A DNA stretch of 64,000 nt from Bacteroidales bacterium (lineage in GTDB: Bacteria > Bacteroidota > Bacteroidia > Bacteroidales > FEN-979), in contig JALNWG010000005.1 of assembly GCA_023231005.1 (NCBI GenBank), positions 62,001-126,000 on the forward strand. Direction: 5' to 3'. The translations under genes and the position numbers were made by a program. Under the pieces are notes generated by a model. It was given only the letters and a program-made list of their open reading frames with translations, was not told the origin of the DNA and ran no database searches. This document shows positions 42,778-51,495 of the stretch, piece by piece (the stretch's first letter is position 1; the number at the start of each line of letters is the position of its first letter).

Positions 42778-43875
42778 TAATTCATAAACTTTCCCCGGAA
42801 AACATTTGATCAGCCCTTCAAATTCAAGGTTAAGCAATGCCGTAGCAACCTGACTTGTTGTTAGTTCTGTAAGATTTATGATCTCATCGATGGGGACCTG
42901 GGTCCGATCTTCCAGCAACTTTACGATTACTTCCTCATGGGGTGTAAGTTCCTGAAAGATCTTTCGCTGGACAGTTGATGTAGAATTGGATTCCTGCTTC
43001 CATCCCATCAAAATCTCCAGGTCCTCCGGCTTCTGAATGAGAGCAGCTTTGTTCGTCCTGATAAGAAAATTTGTACCTGCAGAATAGGGATCATTGACCC
43101 TGCCGGGAATTGCAAAAACATCCCGGTGATATGAATTGGCAATATCGGCAGTGATTAAAGCTCCTCCCTTTTCTGCCGCTTCCACAACAACAATTACGTC
43201 ACACAACCCTGCGATGATGCGATTACGTTTGGGGAAGTTCTCCCGATCGGGTTTTGAACCACTCAAAAACTCAGTCAGAAGCCCTCCCTGGGTCAGCATT
43301 TTCTCCGCTAACGATTTATGCAGAAAAGGATAAATCCGGTCTAATCCATGTCCAAGAACACCCACCGTATTTAATCCATTTTCGAGTGCACCACGGTGCG
43401 CCTGACCATCAATTCCATAAGCCAATCCACTAATAACCAGCGGCTGATGAATCACCAACTCGCGAATTATATGGTTCGTCACCGATTTACCATAAGCGGT
43501 GGCGTTTCGTGTCCCGACAATACCCAGAACCCGTTTGGCATTCAGATCAACAACACCTTTGTAATAGAGTAACACGGGACTGTCAAAACAATGTTTCAAG
43601 CGTTGAGGATAATCAGGATCCTGAAAGTAAAGCGGAGTGATCCGAAAACGTTCAATGAACTGAACCTCCTTTTCTGCCAACACTAAAATTTCTCTATTGC
43701 CTGTAGCATTTGCAAGTATATTACCAATCCGTGGTAATTTCCTCAAATGTCTCCTTGGCTCTTTGAAAACAGCCTCTGCACTTCCACACAGGGAAACGAG
43801 CTTTTTCCCCAAAACATCCCCCACCCCGGGAATCAGGGTTAAAGCGATCCGATATATTAATCTATCATCAATCAT
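42772..43875 (-). CDS. dprA: DNA-processing protein DprA
   Basis: DprA binds incoming single-stranded DNA and loads RecA during natural transformation, and it is also found in species not known to be competent. The 367-residue protein has a helix-hairpin-helix start (ALTLIPGVGDVLGKKLV), the Rossmann-like DprA/Smf domain (GIVGTRNATAYGK, ISGLAYGIDGQAHRGAL, DRENFPKRNRIIAGL, EKGGALITADIANSYHRDVFAIPG) and a C-terminal winged-helix DML1-like domain (~295-367). It overlaps the convergent PrsW-like gene by 6 bases. Confidence 0.94.
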   Translation of the reverse strand: MIDDRLIYRIALTLIPGVGDVLGKKLVSLCGSAEAVFKEPRRHLRKLPRIGNILANATGNREILVLAEKEVQFIERFRITPLYFQDPDYPQRLKHCFDSPVLLYYKGVVDLNAKRVLGIVGTRNATAYGKSVTNHIIRELVIHQPLVISGLAYGIDGQAHRGALENGLNTVGVLGHGLDRIYPFLHKSLAEKMLTQGGLLTEFLSGSKPDRENFPKRNRIIAGLCDVIVVVEAAEKGGALITADIANSYHRDVFAIPGRVNDPYSAGTNFLIRTNKAALIQKPEDLEILMGWKQESNSTSTVQRKIFQELTPHEEVIVKLLEDRTQVPIDEIINLTELTTSQVATALLNLEFEGLIKCFPGKVYELL

Positions 43876-43963
43876 TCAAAACCCATTTTCACCTTAATCC
43901 TGTTCGTTCATAAAAGGTAATACGATGTGGATAACTTTTTTCATTCCCGGATTTTTTTGGCTG

Positions 43964-43971
43964 TATATTTG
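43964..43971 (+). promoter_or_regulatory. -7 box (TATATTTG) before the glycosyltransferase gene
   Basis: A perfect TAnnTTTG box 23 bases before the GTG start; the -33 element is weak. Confidence 0.42.
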
Positions 43972-43994
43972 AGTATTAAAAGCAATAAGGAAGC

Positions 43995-45074
43995 GTGGAT
44001 ACCAAAAAAAAAGTATTGATTTGTCCACTTGATTGGGGCATCGGACATGCAGCCCGATGTGTGCCGATTATCCGTCAATTTCAATCCATGGGCTGGGAAG
44101 TAGTTGCTGCGGCAGATGGCCGTCCTCAAATTTTTTTAAAGAAAGAGTTCCCGGATTTGGACATCATTAACTTTCCGGGTATTAAGGTCAACTACCCGAA
44201 AAACCGTTGGATGGCCTTCCACATGCTTCGCCGGGCCCCATCTTTTCTGATTGGTTTCCGGAAAGAACATCAAAGGTTGAAAAAACTGGCAGATGAAGTA
44301 AATCCCGACTTGATCATTTCCGATAACAGATATGGATGTTGGCATTCCAGAATCCCTTCTGTTTTTATAACGCACCAGTTGGAGATTCAGGTACCTTTCC
44401 GGTTAGTAAAACGAATATTAAACTTCATAAATATATGGTTTATTAATCATTACATGGAATGTTGGGTTCCTGATTTCGAACTTCATCACGGGTTAGCCGG
44501 AAACTTATCACATCCAGCCAAACTTCCACGCAACACTTATTACATCGGAATCCTTTCCCGATTTCACAAATTACACTCCACTCACAATCCCACTATTTCG
44601 ACACCCCTTGACTTGCTGGTCATGCTTTCCGGTCCTGAACCACAACGATCGATCCTGCAGGAAAAAATAATCAAACAACTGGATAACATAAATATGCAAG
44701 TGGCCATTGTTCAAGGTCTTCCGGAAGTAACTGACAATTTCAGCATGGAAGGCAGAATCCAGGTGTTTTCGCATCTTGAAACAAAAAAAATGTATGAAAT
44801 CATAAAACGGGCCAAAATGATCATCTGCCGTTCAGGATATTCAAGTATTATGGATGTGGTTACACTGGGTAAAAAAGCCGTCTTTATTCCAACTCCCGGA
44901 CAAACAGAGCAGGAATACCTCGCCCATTATCTGATGGATAAAAAAATCTTTTTCTCAATGGATCAAAAAAAATTCGATTTGCTCTACGCTCTTGAAATGT
45001 CAAAAAACTTCCCGGGAATGGTTATTGAAAATGATTACCAATACTTACAGGAAAGGATACAACATTTTAATTAG
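43995..45074 (+). CDS. MurG-like (GT28-type) glycosyltransferase of unknown acceptor
   Basis: The 359-residue cytoplasmic protein has a two-domain GT-B pattern. The N-terminal glycine-rich start is PLDWGIGHAARCVPIIRQF, and the C-terminal nucleotide-sugar site is AKMIICRSGYSSIMDVVTLGKKAVFIPTPGQTEQEYLA. The latter resembles MurG and UDP-glycosyltransferases. No membrane segments are visible. It starts with GTG and has AAGGAAG just upstream. Its 3' end overlaps lgt by 4 bases on the opposite strand. The donor and acceptor are unknown. Confidence 0.78.
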   Translation: MDTKKKVLICPLDWGIGHAARCVPIIRQFQSMGWEVVAAADGRPQIFLKKEFPDLDIINFPGIKVNYPKNRWMAFHMLRRAPSFLIGFRKEHQRLKKLADEVNPDLIISDNRYGCWHSRIPSVFITHQLEIQVPFRLVKRILNFINIWFINHYMECWVPDFELHHGLAGNLSHPAKLPRNTYYIGILSRFHKLHSTHNPTISTPLDLLVMLSGPEPQRSILQEKIIKQLDNINMQVAIVQGLPEVTDNFSMEGRIQVFSHLETKKMYEIIKRAKMIICRSGYSSIMDVVTLGKKAVFIPTPGQTEQEYLAHYLMDKKIFFSMDQKKFDLLYALEMSKNFPGMVIENDYQYLQERIQHFN

Positions 45075-45895
45075 GAATCCTTAACCGGGAGCGAATCTTC
45101 TTTCTTTTTTTTGGCAAAATAGATAAAGATAATACCTGCTATGATAAAGGGTATGGATAACAGCTGCCCCATGTTCAAGGTCATGCCCCGTTCAAAGCCA
45201 ACTTGAGGCTCCTTTATAAATTCGATCAGAAAACGCATTCCGAAAACCGATATCAGGAATAATCCAAACAACATGCCGGGAGCCGGTTTTCCCTGCTTCT
45301 TGTAATAATACCACCAAAGAAATAAAAAAATACCCAGATACGTCAACCCTTCATATATTTGGGTAGGATGACGGGGAACCAAACCATCAGATGGCGTAGT
45401 AGAACGAAGAAACCGAAAACCCCAAGGAAGATTTGTTGGAAGACCATAAATTTCTGAATTCATCAGATTGCCCATCCGGATAAAAAAACCCGACAGGGCT
45501 ACTACTACTACGATGCGATCCATGACCCATAAAAAAGGCTTCTTGGTAAAATGAGAATAAAGCAAAAGTGACAAGATGATCCCAATGGCAGCACCATGAC
45601 TCGCCAACCCTCCTTCCCAAACCTCCAAAATTTTGATCGGATGGGCGAGATACCATGCTGGCTCATAAAAAAAGACATGGCCTAAACGCGCGCCTACAAT
45701 CGTACCGATGATCATATAGGTAGTGAGCTCATCCAATAACTTTATCGGGACACCCTCCTTTTTAAAGAATTTCTGCATGATCAGATAACCAAAGAAGAAG
45801 GAGCTGGCAAATAAAAGTCCATACCATCGAACTGCAAATCCCCCGAGACGAAAAATCTCGGGGTTCGGATCCCAAGTCACCGATAGGAGGATCAT
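45071..45895 (-). CDS. lgt: Prolipoprotein diacylglyceryl transferase
   Basis: Lgt adds diacylglycerol to the lipobox Cys of prelipoproteins at the inner membrane. The 274-residue protein has seven hydrophobic segments and the family blocks IGTIVGARLGHVFFY, WEGGLASHGAAIGI (catalytic-region His), GFFIRMGNLMNSEIYG (the Lgt signature) and PRHPTQIYEGL. It overlaps the upstream DUF2723 gene by 4 bases (ATGA), so the two are translationally coupled. Lipoproteins in this window, such as 4163-4891, would be substrates. Confidence 0.95.
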   Translation of the reverse strand: MILLSVTWDPNPEIFRLGGFAVRWYGLLFASSFFFGYLIMQKFFKKEGVPIKLLDELTTYMIIGTIVGARLGHVFFYEPAWYLAHPIKILEVWEGGLASHGAAIGIILSLLLYSHFTKKPFLWVMDRIVVVVALSGFFIRMGNLMNSEIYGLPTNLPWGFRFLRSTTPSDGLVPRHPTQIYEGLTYLGIFLFLWWYYYKKQGKPAPGMLFGLFLISVFGMRFLIEFIKEPQVGFERGMTLNMGQLLSIPFIIAGIIFIYFAKKKKEDSLPVKDS

Positions 45896-48800
45896 ATTCC
45901 TTTCAGTTTCAAATTAAACAATGAATCCAGTTTCGTAGCCAACTGCTTTTGATTATTAGCAGCAGCTATCATCGACATGCGGCGGATCATCCCTAAGGCT
46001 GTTTGAATATCCTGTTCAAAATATTGCCGGTCGGAGCCTTTATAGCTATAATAATAATCGAGGTTCTGACTATAGATCTCAGCAACTCTTTCAATTATTT
46101 TAGTCGCTTTTTCCGGAGCTCCGGCTTTAAAATAAATCTCCGCATAGGGAAGCATATACATATCATAAGGGACCTTCGAATCGGGGAAATTATTAATATA
46201 GGTATCCAGCATTTCAATAGCTTCCTTCTTTTTTCCCAAAGCTATCAAAGCCTGGCCGACGCGCATAATATTTGTTTTTGGACGAACAGTGTTATTCAAG
46301 CTCTCGGGATCAACATAGACATGAGGATTGCTGAGATTTCCCCAGGCACATTTATTTTTCAGGATATCATAAGAGGTTAGGGCATCCACACCTCCCATCC
46401 CAGGAATATAATCGGAAGAATCGGCTTTTACGGGCATAAACTGATATACCCATCCTTGCACCAGACAAAATGAATCCACTGCCATACAATGACTTACACT
46501 CGATGGTGCCGCAAAATAAATAGGCCGTTTCCATTTGTTCGAGGCAATTAAATCAAGCAACATTAAATCATTCTTGTATAACTGATTTGACCGAATGGTC
46601 CAGCAAATTGAATCGACCATTTTTCCCCTAAGATGTTTCGGAACAATACCATATTTTACACACGCAGCAGAATCAACGGTTAGTTTGACCTTTTTGGAAG
46701 GGAAAAATTTATATTTCTCTCCATTTTGCATGGTTACGTATGTCTGAGGATCATCGCTTTTAATGAAATCTATCAGATCCTGTAACTCAACATATCCCTT
46801 GATCCCGATATCATAATAAAACACCAAATCGTTGGTTCCTTGCCGGTATTGCTCCTTAGGCAGGGTAAACGGAATCGGTTCGGATTCGTAAGCTTTTTTA
46901 TAGAGTTGATTAATATACCATGGACCGGAAGAAAGCATCAGGTTGACTACCCTTACGTCGGTACCAATCCCTTCCACTTCCTGATCATACCATAAAGGGA
47001 AAGTATCGTTGTCGCCGTTGGTAAATAAGATCCCTTGAGGCCCGCATGATTTCAGATAATCTGCAGCGAAATCACGGCACGCATACTTTCCGGAACGGTC
47101 GTGGTCGTCCCAGTTTTCTTTGGCCATGATCCCGGGTACCAGAAAAAGTGTCAAAATAAAAACAATGATGAGGGAAAGATTTTCATTGATTTTTTTCCCG
47201 AGCCATTGTATCAGCGGAATGATACCCAATCCGATCCAGATAGCAAAAGCATAGAATGAGGCAGCATAAGCATAATCACGTTCCCTTGGCTCATAAGGCT
47301 GCTGATTCAGATAAACCAGAATTGCCAGTCCGGTCATAATGAACAATAAAGAGAGGATCATCGTCCCTTTATAATCCTTCTTCACCTGAAAGAAAAATCC
47401 AATCAGACCCAACAATAAAGGAAGCATATAATACTTATTGGTTCCCCTGTTTTGCTTACTGTCGGGAAGATTGGTCTGATCATGTCCCAACCGCATCTTA
47501 TCAAGGAAAGGAATACCGCTGATCCAATTACCATCTTCCTTCCCACCAAAACCCTGTACATCGTTTTGCCTTCCCGAAAAATTCCACATGAAATAACGTA
47601 TGTACATGTGGCCAATTTGATAGGTGAAGAAGTATTTCAGATTCTCCCCAAAGGTCGGTTTGTTCAGCGTTTGGGTTTTCCCATCCTGGGTGGTGACTTC
47701 GATGGGAACACCTTCTCCGCCCCAACGCTTATAAAAATCGGCAGAACCTTTTCGCTGATTGCTCCACATGCGAGGAAATAAGGTCGTAAAACGTGGATCA
47801 AAAATGGGAACAGTACCTTTCCGTTCGTCAATGACAATATATTTTCCCGATTTCTGATCCTTTTGATAATAGGGTTTCCCATCTCCATAATCGACAACCG
47901 GAGCATTGTAATATTGTCCGTAGAAAATCGGAAAATCGCCATATTGCTCCCGGTTTAAGTACGATAGTAAACTGATGGCATCTTTTGGCGCATTTTCATT
48001 AATGGGTGTATCGGCATTGGCCCGGATCACGAGCATCACAAATGAAGAATATCCGATCAGGATAAATGTGAATGCAAGGAGAATGGTATTAAGAACAGTT
48101 TTCCCTTTTTTCCGGGTATAATACATCCCAAAAATGATGAGTCCAATTAAAAGGAGAAAATAGATGACCGTGCCTGAATTGAACGGCATCCCAAGTACAT
48201 TTACAAAGAACAATTCAAATTTTCCTGAAAGCTCAACTACGTATGGGATGATTATGAACATGACAAATGCCAGAATCAGGATGGAAAGGATAAAAGTTAA
48301 CAACATCCCGGTTTTTGTCGTTTTGAATTTCTTGTAATAATAAACCATACAGGTAGCCGGAATGACTAATAAATTCAAAAGGTGAACTCCAATAGCCAAT
48401 CCAATTAAAAATGCGATCAGTACCAACCATCGATAGGAATGTTTTTCTTCCGCAACCTCTTCCCACTTTAAAATTGCCCAGAAAGAAATTGCCGTAAAAA
48501 ACGATGACATGGCATAAACCTCTCCTTCAACAGCCGAGAACCAGAAGGTATCACTGAACGTATAAGCCATGGCTCCGATGAAAGCAGCAGCAAAAATAGT
48601 ATATTGCTTAGCAACAGAATTTTGATCAGATGTGTTGAATAGTTTTTTTGCAAAAAGCACAATGCTCCAGAAAAGAAACAAGATCGTGAAACCGCTGCAC
48701 AAGGCCGACATGATATTCACCATCATGGCATAATGAGTAACATCTCCAAAAGCAAAAAGGGAAAAGAAACGGCCGATCATTTGGAATAAGGGCGCTCCCG

Positions 48801-48954
48801 GCGGATGACCTACCTGCAGTTTGATGGCTGTTGCAATATATTCTCCGCAATCCCACCAACTGGCTGTTGGTTCGATTGTTAACAGATATACTGTAGAAGC
48901 AATAGCAAAAGTAATCCAACCAAAAATATTATTCAGTTTCTGGAAATTCTTCAT
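45892..48954 (-). CDS. DUF2723-family membrane glycosyltransferase (GT117/PMT-like) with TPR-like tail
   Basis: The 1020-residue protein has the DUF2723 N-terminus: TIEPTASWWDCGEYIATAIKLQVGHPPGAPLFQMIG. This is followed by about 12 membrane segments in two groups (residues ~10-290 and ~450-600), a periplasmic region and a C-terminal repeat region (~890-1010) with short helices of TPR type. Relatives are assigned to glycosyltransferase family 117 and resemble protein O-mannosyltransferases, so O-glycosylation of exported proteins is a plausible role. The start at 48954 (MKNFQKL) is chosen over the longer frame to 49014, because the latter runs into a promoter-like area. It is the first gene of the pair with lgt. 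Confidence 0.85.
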   Translation of the reverse strand: MKNFQKLNNIFGWITFAIASTVYLLTIEPTASWWDCGEYIATAIKLQVGHPPGAPLFQMIGRFFSLFAFGDVTHYAMMVNIMSALCSGFTILFLFWSIVLFAKKLFNTSDQNSVAKQYTIFAAAFIGAMAYTFSDTFWFSAVEGEVYAMSSFFTAISFWAILKWEEVAEEKHSYRWLVLIAFLIGLAIGVHLLNLLVIPATCMVYYYKKFKTTKTGMLLTFILSILILAFVMFIIIPYVVELSGKFELFFVNVLGMPFNSGTVIYFLLLIGLIIFGMYYTRKKGKTVLNTILLAFTFILIGYSSFVMLVIRANADTPINENAPKDAISLLSYLNREQYGDFPIFYGQYYNAPVVDYGDGKPYYQKDQKSGKYIVIDERKGTVPIFDPRFTTLFPRMWSNQRKGSADFYKRWGGEGVPIEVTTQDGKTQTLNKPTFGENLKYFFTYQIGHMYIRYFMWNFSGRQNDVQGFGGKEDGNWISGIPFLDKMRLGHDQTNLPDSKQNRGTNKYYMLPLLLGLIGFFFQVKKDYKGTMILSLLFIMTGLAILVYLNQQPYEPRERDYAYAASFYAFAIWIGLGIIPLIQWLGKKINENLSLIIVFILTLFLVPGIMAKENWDDHDRSGKYACRDFAADYLKSCGPQGILFTNGDNDTFPLWYDQEVEGIGTDVRVVNLMLSSGPWYINQLYKKAYESEPIPFTLPKEQYRQGTNDLVFYYDIGIKGYVELQDLIDFIKSDDPQTYVTMQNGEKYKFFPSKKVKLTVDSAACVKYGIVPKHLRGKMVDSICWTIRSNQLYKNDLMLLDLIASNKWKRPIYFAAPSSVSHCMAVDSFCLVQGWVYQFMPVKADSSDYIPGMGGVDALTSYDILKNKCAWGNLSNPHVYVDPESLNNTVRPKTNIMRVGQALIALGKKKEAIEMLDTYINNFPDSKVPYDMYMLPYAEIYFKAGAPEKATKIIERVAEIYSQNLDYYYSYKGSDRQYFEQDIQTALGMIRRMSMIAAANNQKQLATKLDSLFNLKLKGI

Positions 48955-48999
48955 GCGATTAAAGTTTTCAGGAATCAATTTTGATGCGAAGGTACAAAA

Positions 49000-49032
49000 T
49001 TTGGATAGATGCAAAAAAAATTACTACATTTG
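49000..49032 (+). promoter_or_regulatory. Bacteroidota-type promoter of tRNA-Gln
   Basis: TTTG (49000-49003), a 21-base spacer and TACATTTG (49025-49032), 38 bases before the tRNA. It matches the consensus. Confidence 0.65.
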
Positions 49033-49069
49033 CACCCGCAAAAGATAATTAAGTTTGCGTAGCATAATT

Positions 49070-49140
49070 TGACCCATGGTGTAATGGCAGCACAAGAGAT
49101 TTTGGTTCTCTCGGTCCAGGTTCGAATCCTGGTGGGTCAA
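49070..49140 (+). tRNA. tRNA-Gln (anticodon TTG)
   Basis: The 71-base gene folds into a full cloverleaf. The acceptor arm is TGACCCA at 49070-49076 with TGGGTCA at 49133-49139. The anticodon stem AGAGA/TCTCT closes a 7-base loop TTTTGGT, giving anticodon TTG. The T arm is CCAGG-TTCGAAT-CCTGG at 49116-49132, with discriminator A49140. The CCA end is not encoded. A promoter lies upstream and a terminator follows. Confidence 0.95.
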
Positions 49141-49154
49141 CATAATTAAATCTT

Positions 49155-49189
49155 AAACCCCTTTAAATCGAACATTTTAAGGGGTTTTT
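49155..49189 (+). terminator. Rho-independent terminator after tRNA-Gln
   Basis: AAACCCCTTTAAA (49155-49167) pairs with TTTTAAGGGGTTT (49175-49187) with one mismatch and a 7-base loop; the run of T continues to 49189. It starts 15 bases after the tRNA. Confidence 0.8.
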
Positions 49190-49225
49190 CTTTTGTTTTC
49201 GGACAGGTTTGCGAACAATATCATG

Positions 49226-49233
49226 TAAATTTG
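49226..49233 (+). promoter_or_regulatory. -7 box (TAAATTTG) before the DUF1003 gene
   Basis: Perfect TAnnTTTG, only 11 bases before the ATG at 49245. The closest TTTG (49208-49211) is 14 bases upstream, too near for the usual spacing. Confidence 0.4.
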
Positions 49234-49244
49234 TAAAATAAACC

Positions 49245-49952
49245 ATGTTGAAAATGCAAACATTCCAGAGCGATATTTCAAATGAAGAGTTTCCTATATC
49301 AGATAGGATTTCAGGTAAATCAGTTAGACAACCCATTCTAAACTATATCCAGAAAGAAAATCCTCAGTTCACCACAGATAATTATTTATCGATAAGTGAG
49401 CTTAACTTTTTCCGGGAAAAGTATATATCAGATTACCTGATTAAAGAAGTTGGGGAATTGACAGAACTTGAAAAAACTGTGTTAGCCTCGGTGACTGATA
49501 AAACTACACTCACCGATAAAATTGAAGGTGAGGAGGATACACTTTTAACCACGGGTCAAAAAATTGCTGATAAAGTTGCTTCATTTGGCGGAAGTTGGAC
49601 ATTTATTATTTTGTTTGGTATGTTTATTCTGATTTGGATTACAATAAATGTTGTTTGGTTTTTGAACAGAAGTTTTGACCCTTATCCGTTTATTCTTTTA
49701 AATTTAATTTTGTCTTGCCTTGCAGCAATACAAGCGCCAGTCATCATGATGAGCCAAAACAGGCAAGAAGATAAGGACAGAAAAAGGGCAAAAAACGACT
49801 ACATGGTAAACCTTAAATCAGAGTTAGAGATTAGATTATTACACGAAAAAATTGACCATTTAATCATGCACCAACAGCAAGAACTTTTAGAGATACAAAA
49901 AGTTCAGATCGGGATGATGAATGACATTCTAAATCTGGTGGGGAAAAAGTAA
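49245..49952 (+). CDS. DUF1003-domain membrane protein
   Basis: The 235-residue protein has a soluble N-terminal part (~1-110) and the DUF1003 domain (~105-190). The domain has the block GQKIADKVASFGGSWTFIILFG, two hydrophobic segments near 120-165, and the PFILLNLILSCLAAIQAPVIMMSQNRQ signature. A C-terminal helical segment (~195-235) could form a coiled coil. The function of DUF1003 proteins is unknown; they are widespread in bacteria. The gene stands alone after tRNA-Gln. Confidence 0.82.
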   Translation: MLKMQTFQSDISNEEFPISDRISGKSVRQPILNYIQKENPQFTTDNYLSISELNFFREKYISDYLIKEVGELTELEKTVLASVTDKTTLTDKIEGEEDTLLTTGQKIADKVASFGGSWTFIILFGMFILIWITINVVWFLNRSFDPYPFILLNLILSCLAAIQAPVIMMSQNRQEDKDRKRAKNDYMVNLKSELEIRLLHEKIDHLIMHQQQELLEIQKVQIGMMNDILNLVGKK

Positions 49953-50024
49953 TAATTCTTTATATCCAAGTTCTGTGCAAACATAGCGATATGAACGGCG
50001 CTAATTGAAAAGTATTACAACTCA

Positions 50025-50792
50025 ATGAATTTTAATGCACGTATTAAAGAAAAAGTTATATTTAATTGGAGTGGAGGTAAAGACTCAGCTTACTGTTTGT
50101 ACAAAATCTTACAAGAGGGACAGTACGATATACTTTGTTTACTGACCACCATAAGTGAGCCATATCAACGAATTTCAATGCATGGGGTAAGAGTCGAATT
50201 ACTTAATGCTCAGGCAGAACGCATCGGATTACCATTGTTGAAAGTTCAAATTCCCGAAATGCCGTCCATGCAGGTATACGACAACACGATGGCTGCTGCC
50301 TTATTGGATTTGAAGAATAGAGGAACAACAGCATCAATTTTCGGTGACATTTTTTTAGAAGACCTTAGAAGATACAGAGAAGATAAATTATCGGAATTTG
50401 GATTAAGAGGCATATTCCCTTTATGGAAAATTCCGACCAAAATTCTTATACGGAAATTTATTGATTCTGGATTTAAGGCAATAACAACATGCGTAAACGA
50501 AAAATACTTAGATAAAAGTTTTGTTGGGCGAATTATTAACGATGATTTTTTGAATGATCTTCCCGACAATGTTGACCCCTGTGGTGAAAATGGGGAGTTT
50601 CACAGTTTTGTCTTTGATGCTCCAATTTATAAAAAACCGATTCTATTTGAAAAAGGAAAAATTGTGTATAAAAAATATCCTCCCTCAAAACCAGAAAAAG
50701 CCACTTTGGTTGATGCAAGTGCCACCAATCAAAACGATGCAGATAATCTCTTTGATAGCGGATTTTGGTATTGCGAATTATTTCTGCGATAA
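50025..50792 (+). CDS. Dph6-like ATP-pyrophosphatase (PP-loop, adenine-nucleotide alpha hydrolase)
   Basis: This 255-residue cytoplasmic protein has the PP-loop NWSGGKDSAYCLYKI (residues ~14-28), which activates a substrate with ATP as an adenylate, and the Dph6-type blocks AQAERIGLPLLKV, FGDIFLEDLRRYRED, CVNEKYLDKSFVGR and DPCGENGEFHSFVFDAP. In eukaryotes and archaea Dph6 amidates diphthine on elongation factor 2, but bacteria lack diphthamide, so the substrate here is different and unknown. The gene follows DUF1003 by 72 bases. Confidence 0.8.
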   Translation: MNFNARIKEKVIFNWSGGKDSAYCLYKILQEGQYDILCLLTTISEPYQRISMHGVRVELLNAQAERIGLPLLKVQIPEMPSMQVYDNTMAAALLDLKNRGTTASIFGDIFLEDLRRYREDKLSEFGLRGIFPLWKIPTKILIRKFIDSGFKAITTCVNEKYLDKSFVGRIINDDFLNDLPDNVDPCGENGEFHSFVFDAPIYKKPILFEKGKIVYKKYPPSKPEKATLVDASATNQNDADNLFDSGFWYCELFLR

Positions 50793-51012
50793 CTGAATGG
50801 AGGTCAGCTTAACATTATTTCGTAATGGAAACAAAACAAGGCAGCATATCATCAAGCTCAGGGACAATTTCAATACTTTTTTATTGTTATCTGTTTTATT
50901 TGTCGGGGTTTTTCGGCTGTTAATCGAGTGGAGCTCGGGGGTCGACTGTTCGGATGTAACATGGGATACGACAACCCGTCTTATGTTCCAAATTGATTAA
51001 AACAAAAAAAAC
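50793..51012 (+). other. Intergenic stretch with no gene I can support
   Basis: 220 bases between the Dph6-like gene and the repeat miniprotein gene. A 67-codon frame (50797-51000) and a 34-codon frame from the ATG at 50825 are open, but neither resembles a known family or has a clear signal peptide or ribosome site. An A-rich run (AACAAAAAAAAC) just before 51013 is typical of start regions in this lineage. I see no repeat or hairpin. Confidence 0.3.
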
Positions 51013-51342
51013 ATGAAAACCCTGATGATGATTCTTACTATCTGTTTAACCATAAACTCTAACCTCGTAATGTCCAATATCCATGATTATAAACATTCAC
51101 GGATCGAAAAAAACAAGGCCGAACTCCCGGTAATTGATGGGAACCTGAAACCAGCAACTCCTAAGGTGGCTGATTTTGCTGATGGATTCGAGAGCATAAA
51201 CAAGACAACCATCCACATAACAGACTTGGCTCCTGTCATGCCGAAAGAGGCTGATTTTGAAGAGGACAAGGATAATATGATTGTTATTCTCCACTCCCTG
51301 ACTCCGGCTACTCCGAAAGAAGCTGATTTTTCAGACCAATAA
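51013..51342 (+). CDS. Small secreted protein with three P-x-x-P-K-x-A-D-F repeats
   Basis: The 109-residue product has a signal peptide (core LMMILTICLTI). After a linker, three copies of an 11-residue motif follow: LKPATPKVADF (45-55), LAPVMPKEADF (72-82) and LTPATPKEADF (96-106), spaced 27 and 24 residues apart and each followed by acidic residues. There is no lipobox, membrane segment or sorting domain, so it is expected in the periplasm or outside. I do not recognise a named family and cannot give a function. It sits directly before the rimP-nusA-infB operon, but that operon has its own promoter. Confidence 0.68.
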   Translation: MKTLMMILTICLTINSNLVMSNIHDYKHSRIEKNKAELPVIDGNLKPATPKVADFADGFESINKTTIHITDLAPVMPKEADFEEDKDNMIVILHSLTPATPKEADFSDQ

Positions 51343-51403
51343 ATCTGTAACGGAGGGAAAATTCTCATAAAACGCTGATTCTTTAAACAAAATAGTGAAA
51401 AGA

Positions 51404-51434
51404 TTTGGCACAAAGAAAATATTGAGTATCTTTG
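51404..51434 (+). promoter_or_regulatory. Bacteroidota consensus promoter of rimP-nusA-infB
   Basis: TTTG (51404-51407), a 19-base spacer and TATCTTTG (51427-51434), a full match to the consensus. It leaves a leader of about 55 bases that contains the hairpin at 51460-51487. Confidence 0.75.
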
Positions 51435-51459
51435 CAATCGATTTTACAGAGGTTGACAC

Positions 51460-51487
51460 GAGGGGACAAAAAGTCCCCTCTTTTATT
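51460..51487 (+). terminator. Attenuator-like hairpin in the rimP-nusA-infB leader
   Basis: GAGGGGAC (51460-51467), loop AAAAA, GTCCCCTC (51473-51480), then TTTTATT. This has the form of an intrinsic terminator, but it lies between the promoter and the rimP ATG (51496). It could end a fraction of transcripts early, and because nusA is in the operon, feedback by NusA is an attractive idea. The T-tail is short, so partial termination is more likely than complete. Confidence 0.65.
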
Positions 51488-51495
51488 GGTCGCAG

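Noticed and set aside
50925..50950. Adjacent GAGCTC and GTCGAC words that look like cloning sites
   Set aside because: Two six-base sites within 20 bases can occur by chance, and no vector sequence surrounds them.
50797..51000. 67-codon frame between the Dph6-like and repeat miniprotein genes
   Set aside because: Has no recognised motif, no signal sequence of clear quality and no supporting promoter; kept only as a note on the intergenic stretch.
49070..51342. Genomic island inserted at tRNA-Gln
   Set aside because: I looked for a repeat of the tRNA 3' end downstream and for an integrase, and found neither; the patch is small and the genes are of ordinary families.
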